Source: Oceanimonas sp. GK1 (GTDB taxonomy: Bacteria > Pseudomonadota > Gammaproteobacteria > Enterobacterales > Aeromonadaceae). Taken from it: DNA of 64,000 nucleotides. Every line of letters begins with the position of its first letter. Positions within the stretch are counted from its first letter, which is position 1. The notes under the pieces are model-generated. The model did not search any database, was not told the origin of the DNA, and saw only the letters and a program-made list of their open reading frames with translations. Below are positions 12,003 through 21,764 of the stretch, one piece after another. The stretch lies in NCBI RefSeq assembly GCF_000243075.1, contig NC_016745.1:1-64000 (forward strand), written 5' to 3'. Position numbers and translations under genes: made by a program.

Positions 12003-13378
12003 CCGGCCTCGGCGGATGCGCCTTCAACACCGCCACTCCCGCCCTCCAGTTGTGCCACCGGGGCGCTGTCCCGGGCCTGTTCACGCAGGTGCTCGGGCAG
12101 CGGCTTGACCACCTCCACCCCCAATTCCCGAAACGCCTCGGCCTGGCGCACCAGGTTGCCCCGGCCGTGAGCCAGCCGTTTCATGGCCCGCTGGTAGCTG
12201 TCGTCGGCCCGGCGCAGCGAGGATCCCACCGCCTCCATGTCTTCGGTAAACAGCCGCAGTTTTTCATAGAGTTTGCCCGCCGACTCGGCAATACGCCGGG
12301 CGTTCTGGTTCTGCCGCTCCACCCGCCACAGGTTCTCGATGGTGCGCAGTGCCACCAGCAAATTGGTGGGGCTGACCAGCAGAATATTGTGGTCGAGGGC
12401 GTATTTCACCAACCCGGGCTCGTGCTCCACCGCCACCAGAAAGGCCGGCTCCACCGCCACGAACATCAGCACATAGTCCAGGGTGCGCACCCCCTGCAGC
12501 TGGTGATAATCCTTGCGCCCCAGCTCACGAATGTGGCCCCGCACCGAGGTCACATGCTCGCGCAGGGCCTGCTCGCGCTCGGCTTCGGTTTCCCCGTTGA
12601 AGTAACGCTCGTAGGCGGTGAGCGAGACCTTGGCGTCGATGATGATGTCCTTGTCCTGGGGCAGGTGCACAATCACATCGGGCTGGTAGCGCTTGCCGTC
12701 GGCGTTGGTCAGGCTTTGCTGAGTGCTGTATTCATGGCCTTCCCGTAAACCAGACTCAGACAGCACCCGTGACAGTACCACCTCGCCCCAGTTGCCCTGC
12801 TGCTTGCTGTCCCCCTTCAGGGCCCGCGTCAGGGCATGGGTGTCGGCGCTCATCTGCTTGTGCAGCTCGGCCAGGCGCTCGATTTCAAACTTCAGGCTGT
12901 GGCGCTGGCGGCTTTCGTCGGCGTAGGTTTCCTGCATGTTGCGGCGAAACCCCTCCAGCTGCTCCCTGAGCGGCCCCAGCAGGGCATCCAGGCTGGTCTG
13001 GTTCAGCTCCCGCAGATTGTGGGTCTTCTGCTCAAAGATGCGCTGGGCCAGGTTTTCAAACTGCTGCTGCAGCCGGGTTTCACTGGCCTCGAACTGGGCC
13101 TGTTTTTCCGCCGCCCACTGCCGCTCCTGGCGCAGCAGGGTTTCATACTCCTTGAGTCGGCCGTTCATCTTCAGCACCAGCTGCTGCTGTTGCTCCAGCC
13201 GCTGGCGGCTGTCCTGCAGCTCGGCACTGCGCTCTACCAGCGCCTGCTGCCAGTGTGCCCCCTGCTGGGTCGCCAGTTGCAGGCGCACGCCCATGGCCAG
13301 CCGGGTCAATCCCCAGCCGGCGAAGGCAGACAGGGCGGCCAGCCCCAGTGGCCAGTAGTGGGGCAACCAGTCGGTCAT
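11978..13378 (-). CDS. rmuC: DNA recombination protein RmuC
   Basis: 466 residues. One N-terminal membrane segment (about 8-26), a long Gln/Glu-rich coiled coil (30-150), then the RmuC nuclease-like domain ([56 protein letters not shown]). RmuC limits inversions at short repeats and is also implicated in phage defence. ATG 13378 has GGAG six bases upstream. Its 3' end overlaps trkA by 25 bp. Confidence 0.95.
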   Translation of the reverse strand: MTDWLPHYWPLGLAALSAFAGWGLTRLAMGVRLQLATQQGAHWQQALVERSAELQDSRQRLEQQQQLVLKMNGRLKEYETLLRQERQWAAEKQAQFEASETRLQQQFENLAQRIFEQKTHNLRELNQTSLDALLGPLREQLEGFRRNMQETYADESRQRHSLKFEIERLAELHKQMSADTHALTRALKGDSKQQGNWGEVVLSRVLSESGLREGHEYSTQQSLTNADGKRYQPDVIVHLPQDKDIIIDAKVSLTAYERYFNGETEAEREQALREHVTSVRGHIRELGRKDYHQLQGVRTLDYVLMFVAVEPAFLVAVEHEPGLVKYALDHNILLVSPTNLLVALRTIENLWRVERQNQNARRIAESAGKLYEKLRLFTEDMEAVGSSLRRADDSYQRAMKRLAHGRGNLVRQAEAFRELGVEVVKPLPEHLREQARDSAPVAQLEGGSGGVEGASAEAGYKKKGLG

Positions 13379-13380
13379 AC

Positions 13381-13629
13381 TCATCTCCGTCTGGTGATCA
13401 GCGCCAGCACGCGACGGTTGAACCGCCACCACAACAGCACATAAAACAGGTAGAGGGACACCAGCACCCCTTTGTGATGATTGACGCCGTTATCGAACTC
13501 GGCGAGCGGCACACCCAGTATCTCCACATAGCCGAACACCAGCAGGGGAAACATCAGAAACACCGACCAGCGCCAGCACAACGCCAGGGCGGAAACCAGA
13601 AAACTGTCATTCACTGAAGCCGTCTCCAC
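13381..13629 (-). CDS. Small two-helix membrane protein, unknown
   Basis: 82 residues with two hydrophobic segments (about 10-35 and 53-69) separated by a short loop containing DNGVNHHKG, and a basic C-terminus, suggesting both ends in the cytoplasm. Start is a GTG at 13629 (GTG 13614 also possible). It overlaps the upstream sugar-kinase gene by 23 bp, and the rmuC ribosome site overlaps its stop, so it looks like part of a kinase-orf-rmuC transcript. Family not recognised. Confidence 0.6.
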   Translation of the reverse strand: METASVNDSFLVSALALCWRWSVFLMFPLLVFGYVEILGVPLAEFDNGVNHHKGVLVSLYLFYVLLWWRFNRRVLALITRRR

Positions 13630-14530
13630 TCACCTTCTCTGTCACGAGCTTACCAGCGCCGGCCGGGAAATTCAGCTCACCGGCCAGGTAGTCCCGCAAC
13701 AGCCCGGAGGGAATGGAGCTGATTGATGCCAGGGTAAAGGCCGCCCAGCGGCCGGCCTCGGTCAGGGCGTCGTCCATGGACGCACCGGCCACCAGGGCGT
13801 GGATCAGGCCACCGGCAAAGGCATCGCCGGCGCCGGTGGCATCCACCGCCGTGACCACCGGCGCCGGCACGCAAATGCGCCGTCCGGCAGAGATGGCCTC
13901 GGCACCGTCCTCTCCGTGGGTCAGCACCAGCCACTCCAGACCCTCGCCGGCCAGGGCCCGCGCCTGCTGCCAGGGGTCGGCCACCGCTCCCATGTCGGCG
14001 GCGGAAGCCATCATGATGCGGCAGGGCCGCGGCCAACGCCCGCCCCTGGGATACTGGCTGATCACCAGGCTATGGCGGTTCATGGCATCCATATAGGTGG
14101 CGACCTCGGCCCCTTCGGTGTTGACATAAAGGCAGTCAACGGGGGCCTGAGGCAGCCGGGCCGGCAACGCCGGCGCGCGGGCCTGGCGCAGTATGGTCCG
14201 CTCCCCCTGGCTGTCTACCAGCACCAGCAACTCGCCGGTGGCGTCGTCAACCCGCTCCACGTGGTCCAGGTTCAGCCCCAGTGCCTCGGCTTGCTGCAGC
14301 AGCCAGTCACCGGTAGGGTCCCGGCCCACTCGCGCCAGCACCGTCACCCGGTGCCCGGCCCAGCACAGTCCGGCGCCGGTATTGGCCGCCCCGCCCCCGA
14401 GCCGGCGCCCGGCATCCCGGTAGTGCAGCCGCGCCCCCGCCGTCAGGGGCGCGTCCAGCTGCAACACATGATCGCAGTTCAGATTGGCCAGCAGCATGAT
14501 GTTCTTTTTAATGGTGTTGGCTCCCGGCAT
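13607..14530 (-). CDS. PfkB/ribokinase-family carbohydrate kinase
   Basis: 307-residue ATP-dependent kinase. The N-terminal glycine-rich substrate segment is RRLGGGAANTGAGLCWAGH and the C-terminal PfkB signature DATGAGDAFAGGL holds the catalytic Asp. Closest in style to ribokinase or adenosine-kinase-like enzymes, but the substrate cannot be named from the sequence. ATG 14530 is chosen; the extension to 14560 lacks a ribosome site. No sugar transporter lies nearby. Confidence 0.85.
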   Translation of the reverse strand: MPGANTIKKNIMLLANLNCDHVLQLDAPLTAGARLHYRDAGRRLGGGAANTGAGLCWAGHRVTVLARVGRDPTGDWLLQQAEALGLNLDHVERVDDATGELLVLVDSQGERTILRQARAPALPARLPQAPVDCLYVNTEGAEVATYMDAMNRHSLVISQYPRGGRWPRPCRIMMASAADMGAVADPWQQARALAGEGLEWLVLTHGEDGAEAISAGRRICVPAPVVTAVDATGAGDAFAGGLIHALVAGASMDDALTEAGRWAAFTLASISSIPSGLLRDYLAGELNFPAGAGKLVTEKVSGDGFSE

Positions 14531-14780
14531 GATGATTCTCGACTGACATAAGGGCCGCATCTTACCGCCCGGCTCCCCCCCGGCACCAGCCCCTGATTGC
14601 CTTTCCCTTGATGCAGGTCAACCCGAAAGGACTCACAAGACTACCTTTGACGTTCTGAGTCCTGCTATGCTGCCCTGGCGATCAATACGGTCGCCATTTA
14701 GTCAAAATAGCAACAAGCATGGGACGCTTCAGCCCGCGGTTCGGGCTTAAAAGCCACCCTCAACCCGCACGAGGATGGAT

Positions 14781-16463
14781 ATGCAATTTTTCAATAACCT
14801 CAGTCTGCGCAACAAGCTGATGGCCATGGTCGTGACCCTGTTTATCGGCCTGCTGCTGGTACAGGGCTCGGCCATGAGCAGCCTGCACAACGAGCTGCTC
14901 AGTGCTCGCAAGGAAAAGGTGCAGGAACAGGTGGAAACCACGATTTCCCTGATCAACCACTTTTATGAGCAACGCCAGCAACTGGGCGAGAGCCAGAGCC
15001 GCCAGCTGGCGCTGGAAGCCGTGCGCGCCCTGCGCTATGGCAGCGAAGGCTACATGTGGATCAACGACATGCAGCACCGGCTGGTGATGCATCCGAAAAA
15101 GCCCGAGGAGGAAGGCCGCGACATGACCCGGGTGACCGACGCCGACGGCCGCCACCACTGGCAGGCCATGGTCACCACCGTCGCCAGCAACGGCGCCGGC
15201 TTTGTGGACTACACCTATATCGGCCCCCAGTTCGACCGTCCGCAACAGAAAGTCTCCTATGTACAGGGCTTTGCCCCCTGGGGCTGGGTGGTGGGCAGCG
15301 GCGTTTACCTGAGCGACGTCAATACCCTGTTCTGGCAGCAGGCGGGCAAATCCCTGGGGCTGCTGATGCTGGTGGTGCTGCTGGCGCTGGCACTGATCAT
15401 CATCATTACCCGCTCCCTTACCTTTTCGGTGGCCCGGGTGCAGGAAGTGATCGCCCGCTTTGGCAAGGGCGATCTCGGTGCCCGTACCGGCGCCACCCGC
15501 ACCGATGAAATCGGCCAGCTGTCCCGGGGAGTGGATGCCATGGGCGATCAGCTTTGCGCCCTGTTGACCCAGGTGCGCGAGGCCGCCACCCTGCTGGACG
15601 GCGAGGCCGAGGGCTTGAGCGTGAAAAGCAAACAGACCCGTGCCAGCATGCAAAGTCAGTTCAACGAGGTGGACCAGGTGGCCACCGCCATGAACGAGAT
15701 GAACGCCACCGTGCACGAAGTGGCCCGCCACGCCAACGACGCCTCGGCGGCGGCGGAAAAGGCCAACCAGGAAGCCAACATGGGCCACGATGACGTGGTG
15801 CGCAGCATCGACAGCATGCAGCAACTGGCCGATTCGGTGGGCGAAGCGGGCCAGGCCATGCAGGAGCTGGAAAGCCAGACCCGGCAGATCGATTCGGTGG
15901 TGGAGGTCATTCGCAACATCTCCGAACAGACCAACCTGCTGGCCCTCAACGCCGCCATTGAAGCGGCCCGGGCCGGCGAATCGGGACGGGGCTTTGCGGT
16001 GGTGGCCGACGAGGTGCGCTCCCTGGCCCTGCGTACGCAGGAGTCGACCGGTGAAATCCAGCGCATGATCCAGCAGTTGCAAAGCCATGCCGGTACCGTG
16101 GCAGAACACATGACCAACAGTCAGGAGCAGGCCGCCATCAGCATGGACGTGGTGCGCGCCGCCGGCCGAGATCTGGAGCAGATCCTCAACGAGGTACAGA
16201 GCATCAATGACATGAACGCCCAGATAGCCACCGCTTCGGAAGAGCAGTCGGCGGTGGCGGAAGAGATCAACCGCAACCTGATCAACATCAACGAAGGATC
16301 CCGGGAAGCACTGCAGGTGGCGGATCTGATCTCCGAAAGCAGCCAACGGGTGTATCAGTCTTCCAACCAGCTGACCCGGCACATCGCCCACTTTAAACTC
16401 GAGCGCAACGACGGGACCGCGGCCCGGCGCGAGCCCCAGGGGCTGACCGAAGCCAGGACCTGA
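14781..16463 (+). CDS. Methyl-accepting chemotaxis protein with single Cache domain
   Basis: 560 residues: TM1 (about 13-31), periplasmic sCache_2-type sensor (GSEGYMWINDMQHRLVMHP, GAGFVDYTYIGPQFDRPQQKVSYVQGF split by short gaps, GWVVGSGVYLSDV), TM2 (about 192-213), HAMP, and a signalling domain with the hairpin tip [32 protein letters not shown]. This Cache type senses small carboxylates such as pyruvate in known cases; the ligand here is inferred only. ATG 14781 has GAGG six bases upstream, better than ATG 14775. Confidence 0.93.
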   Translation: MQFFNNLSLRNKLMAMVVTLFIGLLLVQGSAMSSLHNELLSARKEKVQEQVETTISLINHFYEQRQQLGESQSRQLALEAVRALRYGSEGYMWINDMQHRLVMHPKKPEEEGRDMTRVTDADGRHHWQAMVTTVASNGAGFVDYTYIGPQFDRPQQKVSYVQGFAPWGWVVGSGVYLSDVNTLFWQQAGKSLGLLMLVVLLALALIIIITRSLTFSVARVQEVIARFGKGDLGARTGATRTDEIGQLSRGVDAMGDQLCALLTQVREAATLLDGEAEGLSVKSKQTRASMQSQFNEVDQVATAMNEMNATVHEVARHANDASAAAEKANQEANMGHDDVVRSIDSMQQLADSVGEAGQAMQELESQTRQIDSVVEVIRNISEQTNLLALNAAIEAARAGESGRGFAVVADEVRSLALRTQESTGEIQRMIQQLQSHAGTVAEHMTNSQEQAAISMDVVRAAGRDLEQILNEVQSINDMNAQIATASEEQSAVAEEINRNLININEGSREALQVADLISESSQRVYQSSNQLTRHIAHFKLERNDGTAARREPQGLTEART

Positions 16464-16466
16464 TCA

Positions 16467-16495
16467 AAAACGCCGCTCCATTGAAGCGGCGTTTT
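16467..16495. terminator. Bidirectional rho-independent terminator
   Basis: Perfect stem AAAACGCCGCT / AGCGGCGTTTT with a seven-base loop, A-run on one side and T-run on the other. It lies four bases after the chemoreceptor stop and 22 bases after the stop of the convergent aminotransferase gene, so it can serve both. Confidence 0.88.
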
Positions 16496-16517
16496 GTTAT
16501 TCAGGAAAGTGGCGGGA

Positions 16518-17651
16518 TCAGCCCTTCAGCACCTTGTCCAGCGCGGCTTCAAACGTCGCCACGGTGCGGTCCACATTCTTCAGCTTGTCGAGACCGAACA
16601 GACCGAGACGGAAGGTCTGGAAGTCGGCGGGCTCGTCGCAGGCCAGCGGCACACCGGCGGCGATTTGCAGGCCCTCGGCGGCAAACTTGCTGCCGCTCTT
16701 GATACCGGCGTCGTCGGTGTAGCACACCACCACACCCGGCGCGGCAAAGCCATCGGCGGCGACGCTCTTGATGCCCCGCGCCGCCAGCGCCGCCCGCACC
16801 CGATCCCCCAGTTCCTGCTGACGCTGTTTCATCAGCGCAAAGCCCAGCTCCCGGCTCTCGACAATGGTATCGCGGAACGCCGTCAGGGCGTCGGTGGGCA
16901 TGGTGGCGTGATAGGCATGACCACCCTGCTCGTAGGTTTCCATGATCTGCAGCCATTTCTTCAGATCAAGGGCAAAGCTGCTGCTTTGGGTATCTTCAAT
17001 GCGCTCCCGGGCGAGCCGGCTCAGCATCACCAGACCGCAGCAGGGCGAGCTGCTCCAGCCCTTTTGCGGCGCGCTCAGCAGAATGTCGACCCCACAGGCT
17101 TCCATGTCCACCCAGATGGTGCCGGAGGCGATGCAGTCGATCACCAGCAGGCCGCCCACCTCATGCACGGCGTCGGCCATGGCACGCAGGTAGTCGTCGG
17201 GCAGCATCATGCCGGCCGCGGTTTCCACGTGGGCGGCAAACACCAGATCGGGTTTTTGCTCACGAATGGCGGCCACCACCTCCTCAATGGGCGCCGGCGC
17301 CATGGCGGCCTGAGGACCGTCTTCAATGGTGCGGGCCTTGAGCACGGTTTCCGACGCCGGAATATTGCCGGCTTCAAAAATCTGGCTCCAGCGGTAGCTG
17401 AACCAGCCGTTGCGCACCACCAGGCAGCGTTTGCCGGTGGCAAACTGGCGGGCGACCGCTTCCATGCCAAAGGTACCGCTGCCGGGCACGATCACCGCCG
17501 AGTGGGCGTGATAGAGCGTTTTCAGGTTGGCGGAAATGTCCTTCATCACCTGCTGAAAACGCGCAGACATGTGGTTAAGCGCGCGGTCGGTATAGACCAC
17601 GGAATATTCCAGCAGACCATCGGGGTCGATATTGGGCAGCAATCCGGACAT
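16518..17651 (-). CDS. Class V PLP-dependent aminotransferase
   Basis: 377 residues of the alanine-glyoxylate / serine-pyruvate aminotransferase group. PLP lysine is Lys197 in SAPQKGWSSS; the PLP-binding Asp is in LLVIDCIASGT. Possible reactions are alanine or serine with glyoxylate or pyruvate; the exact pair is not decidable. ATG 17651 follows GAGGTGATT. Monocistronic, with a shared terminator at 16467-16495. Confidence 0.88.
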   Translation of the reverse strand: MSGLLPNIDPDGLLEYSVVYTDRALNHMSARFQQVMKDISANLKTLYHAHSAVIVPGSGTFGMEAVARQFATGKRCLVVRNGWFSYRWSQIFEAGNIPASETVLKARTIEDGPQAAMAPAPIEEVVAAIREQKPDLVFAAHVETAAGMMLPDDYLRAMADAVHEVGGLLVIDCIASGTIWVDMEACGVDILLSAPQKGWSSSPCCGLVMLSRLARERIEDTQSSSFALDLKKWLQIMETYEQGGHAYHATMPTDALTAFRDTIVESRELGFALMKQRQQELGDRVRAALAARGIKSVAADGFAAPGVVVCYTDDAGIKSGSKFAAEGLQIAAGVPLACDEPADFQTFRLGLFGLDKLKNVDRTVATFEAALDKVLKG

Positions 17652-17868
17652 AATCACCTCTTCAAACGTAGTCGATACTGAAAACAGGGCCGCGGGCGCG
17701 CCGCCGAACACTCCCAAGAATGGCACAATCTCCATTCAAAGGGCTACCTCTCAATTGAGTCTTGTGAGGCAGGGGTGAAACGCGGCCGGGCAGAACCGTC
17801 AATAATGCCCAACCCGTTGCAAAACAGCAAAAAAACCATCAACAAAACTAAATATCAAGCAAATATGC

Positions 17869-17894
17869 AAAACTTAAAACTATTTTTAAGTTTT
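17869..17894. repeat. A/T-rich perfect inverted repeat before ybcJ
   Basis: AAAACTTAAAA and TTTTAAGTTTT are perfect 11-bp arms around a four-base spacer, 34 bp before the ybcJ start. It could be an operator or a weak hairpin; there is no GC stem, so a terminator is unlikely. Confidence 0.45.
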
Positions 17895-17928
17895 CAGGCA
17901 AATTAAATAACCACTCAAGAGAACACTC

Positions 17929-18144
17929 ATGAACGAAACATTCAGCCTGGAAGGCAACGACTTTATTCCCCTGTGCAACCTGCTGAAGGTGCTGGGCTGG
18001 TGCGACTCGGGCGCCATGGCCAAGGGAGTGATCGACGACGGCGCCGTCACCGTAAACGGCCAGGTGGAAGTGCGCAAGCGCTGCAAGATAGTGGCGGGGC
18101 AGACCGTCCACTTCAACGGCCAGACGGTGACAGTCACCGAATAA
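17929..18144 (+). CDS. ybcJ: S4-like RNA-binding protein YbcJ
   Basis: 71-residue S4-fold protein (LEGNDFIPLCNLLKVLGWCDSG; GAVTVNGQVEVRKRCKI; GQTVHFNGQ). Small S4 proteins of this type bind structured RNA; E. coli YbcJ is a structural match of unknown partner. Single gene with a strong terminator straight after. Confidence 0.9.
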   Translation: MNETFSLEGNDFIPLCNLLKVLGWCDSGAMAKGVIDDGAVTVNGQVEVRKRCKIVAGQTVHFNGQTVTVTE

Positions 18145-18151
18145 GCACAAC

Positions 18152-18178
18152 AAGGGGCCGTCCGGCCCCTTTTGCTTT
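18152..18178 (+). terminator. Rho-independent terminator of ybcJ
   Basis: Stem AAGGGGCCG-TC-CGGCCCCTT followed by a T-rich tail, seven bases after the ybcJ stop. It also faces the end of the convergent antiporter gene. Confidence 0.85.
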
Positions 18179-18190
18179 GAGGGGGAATAG

Positions 18191-19549
18191 CTACAGCACC
18201 TGAGCCGCAATCCAGCCAAACAGGATCAGCGGAATATTGTAGTGAATAAAAGTAGGGATCACAGAGTCGCGAATGTGATCATGCTGACCATCCACGTTCA
18301 GTCCGGCGGTAGGCCCCAGCGTCGAGTCGGACGCCGGAGAGCCCGCATCCCCCAAGGCGCCGGCGGTACCCACCAGGGCAATAGTGGCCATGGGGGAAAA
18401 GCCGAAACTCAGTGCCATGGGCACAAAGATGGCGGCAATAATCGGCACGGTGGAAAACGACGAGCCAATGCCCATGGTAATAAACAGTCCGACCAGCAGC
18501 ATCATCAGTGCGGCCATGGACGGACTGTCGCCAATCAGGCTGCTGGCCCCCGCCACCAATTCGGGAATGGTGCCGGTGGCCTTCATGACCCCGGCAAAGC
18601 CCGAGGCGGCGATCATAACAAAGCCGATAAAGGCCATCAGCCGCATGCCCTGAGTAAACACATCGTCTTGCTCCTTCCACCTGAACAGGCCGTTAATCGA
18701 CAACAGGCTGAAGCCCAGCAGGCCACCCAGCACCATGGATCCGGTCAGCACCTGTACCGTCAGCGCCCCCACCACCGCCGCCGCCAGCACCGCAATCTGT
18801 AGCCCGGACAGCGATCCGGCCGTGTGCTGCTGTTCGTCATTGCCGCCCATGACCGGCTGGTGATACTCCACCTGATGGTAATCCCGAGGTTTGCGGTAAC
18901 TGAAGAACACCGCCACCAGCAGCCCGGCCACCATGCCCAGGGCAGGGATCAGCATGGCTTTGGGCGCCATGCCATAGCTCACCTCAAGCCCCAGACCGGC
19001 ACCGGCTTCATTGACGTTCTGGGTCAGAATATCGTTGAGAAAGATGGCGCCAAAACCCACCGGGGTAATCATGTAGGGAATGACAATACTGAAAGTCAGC
19101 ACGCAGGCAATGATGCGCCGGTCCAGCTTCATCATGTTCATCAGCCCCAGCAGCGGCGGGATCAGCATGGGAATAAAGGCGATATGAATGGGCACTATGG
19201 TATCGGCGGAAAAGCCGATCACCACCAGGGCCCCGTAAATGCCCCATTTGACGTATTTCATGCGGGTGGCATCTTCACCCGCGCCAATCAGCCGCAGGAT
19301 GCGTGCCGCCACCAGATCGGCAATACCGGTGCGCGACAGCGCCACCGCAAAGGCGCCCAGAGTGGCCGACGCCAGCGCCACCACGGCGCCACTGCCCAGA
19401 CCGCCGTTAAAGGCGGCAATAATGTCATTCACCGGCATGCCCGCATGCAGGCCGCCCACCAGAGCAGAAATCACCAGGGCAATCACCACCGGCACCCGTA
19501 ACAGGCTCAGGCCCGTCATGATCAGTACGGCCAATACTATGGTATTCAT
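18191..19549 (-). CDS. Na+/H+ antiporter-family membrane transporter
   Basis: 452 residues with about twelve hydrophobic segments, of the large antiporter/amino-acid transporter family that includes B. subtilis YuiF. Sequences such as GFSADTIVPIHIAFIP and SSFSTVPIIAAIFVP are pore-like. Annotated members are usually called Na+/H+ antiporters, but some carry amino acids, so substrate is open. ATG 19549 has GGAGG. It follows the Fe(II)/2OG oxygenase gene on the same strand at 93 bp, with two hairpins in the gap. Confidence 0.8.
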   Translation of the reverse strand: MNTIVLAVLIMTGLSLLRVPVVIALVISALVGGLHAGMPVNDIIAAFNGGLGSGAVVALASATLGAFAVALSRTGIADLVAARILRLIGAGEDATRMKYVKWGIYGALVVIGFSADTIVPIHIAFIPMLIPPLLGLMNMMKLDRRIIACVLTFSIVIPYMITPVGFGAIFLNDILTQNVNEAGAGLGLEVSYGMAPKAMLIPALGMVAGLLVAVFFSYRKPRDYHQVEYHQPVMGGNDEQQHTAGSLSGLQIAVLAAAVVGALTVQVLTGSMVLGGLLGFSLLSINGLFRWKEQDDVFTQGMRLMAFIGFVMIAASGFAGVMKATGTIPELVAGASSLIGDSPSMAALMMLLVGLFITMGIGSSFSTVPIIAAIFVPMALSFGFSPMATIALVGTAGALGDAGSPASDSTLGPTAGLNVDGQHDHIRDSVIPTFIHYNIPLILFGWIAAQVL

Positions 19550-19586
19550 CGACACCTCCATGTCGTTTGCTTCCAACACTCCCCGC

Positions 19587-19604
19587 GCCCCGGCAAACCG
19601 GGGC
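19587..19604 (-). promoter_or_regulatory. GC hairpin in the antiporter leader
   Basis: GCCCCGG / CCGGGGC with a four-base loop lies 38 bp before the antiporter start. There is no T-run after it, so it is not a plain terminator; it could modulate read-through or mRNA processing between the oxygenase and antiporter genes. Confidence 0.4.
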
Positions 19605-19623
19605 AGACGGCCGGCCATGCCGT

Positions 19624-19652
19624 CCGTCTGTAAACCACGGACTTACAGACGG
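19624..19652 (-). repeat. Inverted repeat spanning the oxygenase stop codon
   Basis: Perfect 10-bp arms CCGTCTGTAA and TTACAGACGG with a nine-base loop. The right arm contains the stop codon of the 2OG-oxygenase gene. No T-run follows, so it is more likely an mRNA-stability hairpin than a terminator. Confidence 0.5.
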
Positions 19653-20455
19653 CCGTAAAAGGTCAGCCGGGCATTTTCCGACAGCGCCACGCCGGGCCGG
19701 TTGTTGTAGGCCAGCACCACCAGCATGCGGGTGATGTCGCCTTCGGTGGGCGTGACCCTGTGTATGGCGTTGCGGCCACGGAACAGCACCAGAGTGCCGG
19801 CATCCATGTTCAGCTTCTTGGGGGTGACCTCACCCGCCAGCACACGGTGCACTCCTTCGAAGTTCATGTCGCCGCGATCGGCATCGCGCAGGTTTTCCAC
19901 GTATTCAAACACACCACCGCCGGCGGGTTTCTGGATCAGCAGGGTGGTGGCGAAGGAAGAATTATCAAAATGCCAGCCCAGCTCCTGGCCCTCACTGGCG
20001 TAATGCAGGTTGATGGACGACAGCGGATCGGCGTATTCATAGAGGGTTTCTTCCAGCACCTCGCCGAGAAACTCGCGGAATACCTCAGCATCGTAAAGGG
20101 TGCGCAGGGGCGTATCATGGCCGACGATATCATCGGTGATACAGCCCTTGGAGGAGGTGACCTTAGCGTTGCGCGGATGATCCTCGGCAAACGCCGGATC
20201 GGATTCGGAAAGATACACATTGTGCTGCTTGGCGGTGTAATGAGCCAGGTGCTGCTTGGCCAGGCCGTCCTGCCTTACCTGCTCCACCACCTCCGGCCTC
20301 ATAAAACCCGGCAGCACCAGGGCGCCGGTCTGCTCCAGGGTCTGGCGGCAACGGGCGCGAAAGGCGGGGTCGTCAATGGGGTAGACACTCCAATCGACAA
20401 TGCCCTGCAGCTTGTCCAGATCGCGGATGGGTGTCGGCTCGCTCAGGTTGCTCAT
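19643..20455 (-). CDS. Fe(II)/2-oxoglutarate-dependent oxygenase
   Basis: 270-residue jelly-roll protein. The facial triad is His162, Asp164 (WHFDNSSF) and His232 (NAIHRVTP), with Arg243 positioned to bind 2-oxoglutarate. Because Asp164 is present rather than Gly/Ala, it should hydroxylate rather than halogenate. The general pattern resembles small amino-acid-modifying members such as the BesD relatives; the substrate is unknown. It precedes an antiporter-type carrier and is divergent from a LysR regulator, suggesting import or export of the substrate under LysR control. Confidence 0.82.
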   Translation of the reverse strand: MSNLSEPTPIRDLDKLQGIVDWSVYPIDDPAFRARCRQTLEQTGALVLPGFMRPEVVEQVRQDGLAKQHLAHYTAKQHNVYLSESDPAFAEDHPRNAKVTSSKGCITDDIVGHDTPLRTLYDAEVFREFLGEVLEETLYEYADPLSSINLHYASEGQELGWHFDNSSFATTLLIQKPAGGGVFEYVENLRDADRGDMNFEGVHRVLAGEVTPKKLNMDAGTLVLFRGRNAIHRVTPTEGDITRMLVVLAYNNRPGVALSENARLTFYGRL

Positions 20456-20661
20456 ATTATTGCTCCGGTCAGTTTAGGTCTTGGGGATTACTGCCCAGTC
20501 ACCATACAAAACCCGACCGGAACCCAATAACGATAAAAACTTAACCCCTCATTAACATTTATTAACCCTCATCACCTCCGGCAAACTTGATTCATGCCCG
20601 GCAGGCTCGCATGATCACCCAACCTGTGCCTCAGGACGCAACATGACAAGGAAGGAATGTA

Positions 20662-21579
20662 ATGGAGCAACCCAGTCACCGTCTGCCCAAACTGAGCAAC
20701 ATCATGGCCTTTGAGACCGCCGCCAAAACCGGCAGCCTGGCCGGCGCCGCCGATATTCTGTGCCTGACCCCGGCTGCCGTCAGCCAGCAGATCCGCCAGC
20801 TTGAGGATCATCTGGGGGTCAAGCTGTTCCTGCGTTCCAAGCACGGGGTGGAGCTGACCGAGGCAGGCACCAGCTACCTCACCTTTACCCAGGAAGCCTT
20901 TGAGTCGCTGCGGGTGGGGCAGCAGAGTCTGGCCCGCTATCAGGGTGAGCAGGTACTGACCATCACCGCCCTGCCCACCCTGGCCAGCCGCTGGCTCATG
21001 CCGCGCCTGCACCAGTGGATGGCCCGGCATCCTCATATTCAGCTGCGGGTACAGGGCACGCACAGCCAGATTGACTTCGGCAACGATCCTACCGACTTCT
21101 ATCTGTCCTTTGGCGATGAGCACTACTCGTCCCAGCATTGTGTTGAGCTGTTCCGGGACAGAGTGATGGCGGTATGCAGCCCGGCACTCCTGCCCAATGG
21201 CAAGGTGATAGACTCATTTGAATGGATTGGCAGCCATGCCATGATCCATGTGGACTGGGGCCGGGACGGGCGCTTTCTGCCGGACTGGAGCGAATGGCTG
21301 CAGGCCGCGGGACACACGGCCAGCCCGGCCCGCCCCGGGCCATCCTTTAATCTGTCGTCCATGGCCATCGATGCTGCCCTCGCCGGCTGCGGTCTACTAC
21401 TGGGCCAGCGCGCCTTTATTCGCGACGAGCTGTCCGACGGCCGGCTGGTAGCTCTGTCGGACGTGACCCTGCCACTAAACAAAGCGTATTATCTGGTGTA
21501 CCCGGAGCGGGTGATGGGCAAGCCCGGCGCGCGGGAGCTGGTGAACTGGCTGCGCGAACAGGCCAACAACGAAGAATAA
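20662..21579 (+). CDS. LysR-family regulator (GcvA-like)
   Basis: 305 residues. N-terminal helix-turn-helix ([32 protein letters not shown]) of the GcvA type, followed by a LysR substrate domain with [15 protein letters not shown]. Start ATG 20662 after GGAAGG. The 206-bp A/T-rich gap to the divergent oxygenase gene is the likely shared control region. Confidence 0.88.
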   Translation: MEQPSHRLPKLSNIMAFETAAKTGSLAGAADILCLTPAAVSQQIRQLEDHLGVKLFLRSKHGVELTEAGTSYLTFTQEAFESLRVGQQSLARYQGEQVLTITALPTLASRWLMPRLHQWMARHPHIQLRVQGTHSQIDFGNDPTDFYLSFGDEHYSSQHCVELFRDRVMAVCSPALLPNGKVIDSFEWIGSHAMIHVDWGRDGRFLPDWSEWLQAAGHTASPARPGPSFNLSSMAIDAALAGCGLLLGQRAFIRDELSDGRLVALSDVTLPLNKAYYLVYPERVMGKPGARELVNWLREQANNEE

Positions 21580-21597
21580 TACGGGACAATGCAAACA

Positions 21598-21627
21598 AAA
21601 AAGCCCCGCATTGCTGCGAGGCTTTTT
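21598..21627. terminator. Bidirectional terminator between lysR and tRNA-Pro
   Basis: AAAAAGCCCCGCA and TGCGAGGCTTTTT form a stem with one mismatch and a four-base loop. It lies 18 bases after the LysR stop and eight bases after the tRNA 3' end on the other strand. Confidence 0.85.
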
Positions 21628-21634
21628 ATGAATC

Positions 21635-21711
<77 letters not shown>

Positions 21712-21724
21712 TTAACGGGGCGAG

Positions 21725-21753
21725 AATGTACCGAAACGCCGGTGCCCTTGCAA
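21725..21753 (-). promoter_or_regulatory. tRNA-Pro promoter
   Basis: Minus strand: -35 TTGCAA (21748-21753), 17-bp spacer, -10 TACATT (21725-21730), then a GC-rich discriminator (CTCGCCCC), as expected for a stringently controlled stable-RNA promoter. It ends just before the 3' end of the MOSC gene. Confidence 0.75.
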
Positions 21754-21764
21754 GCCCTTTTTCA

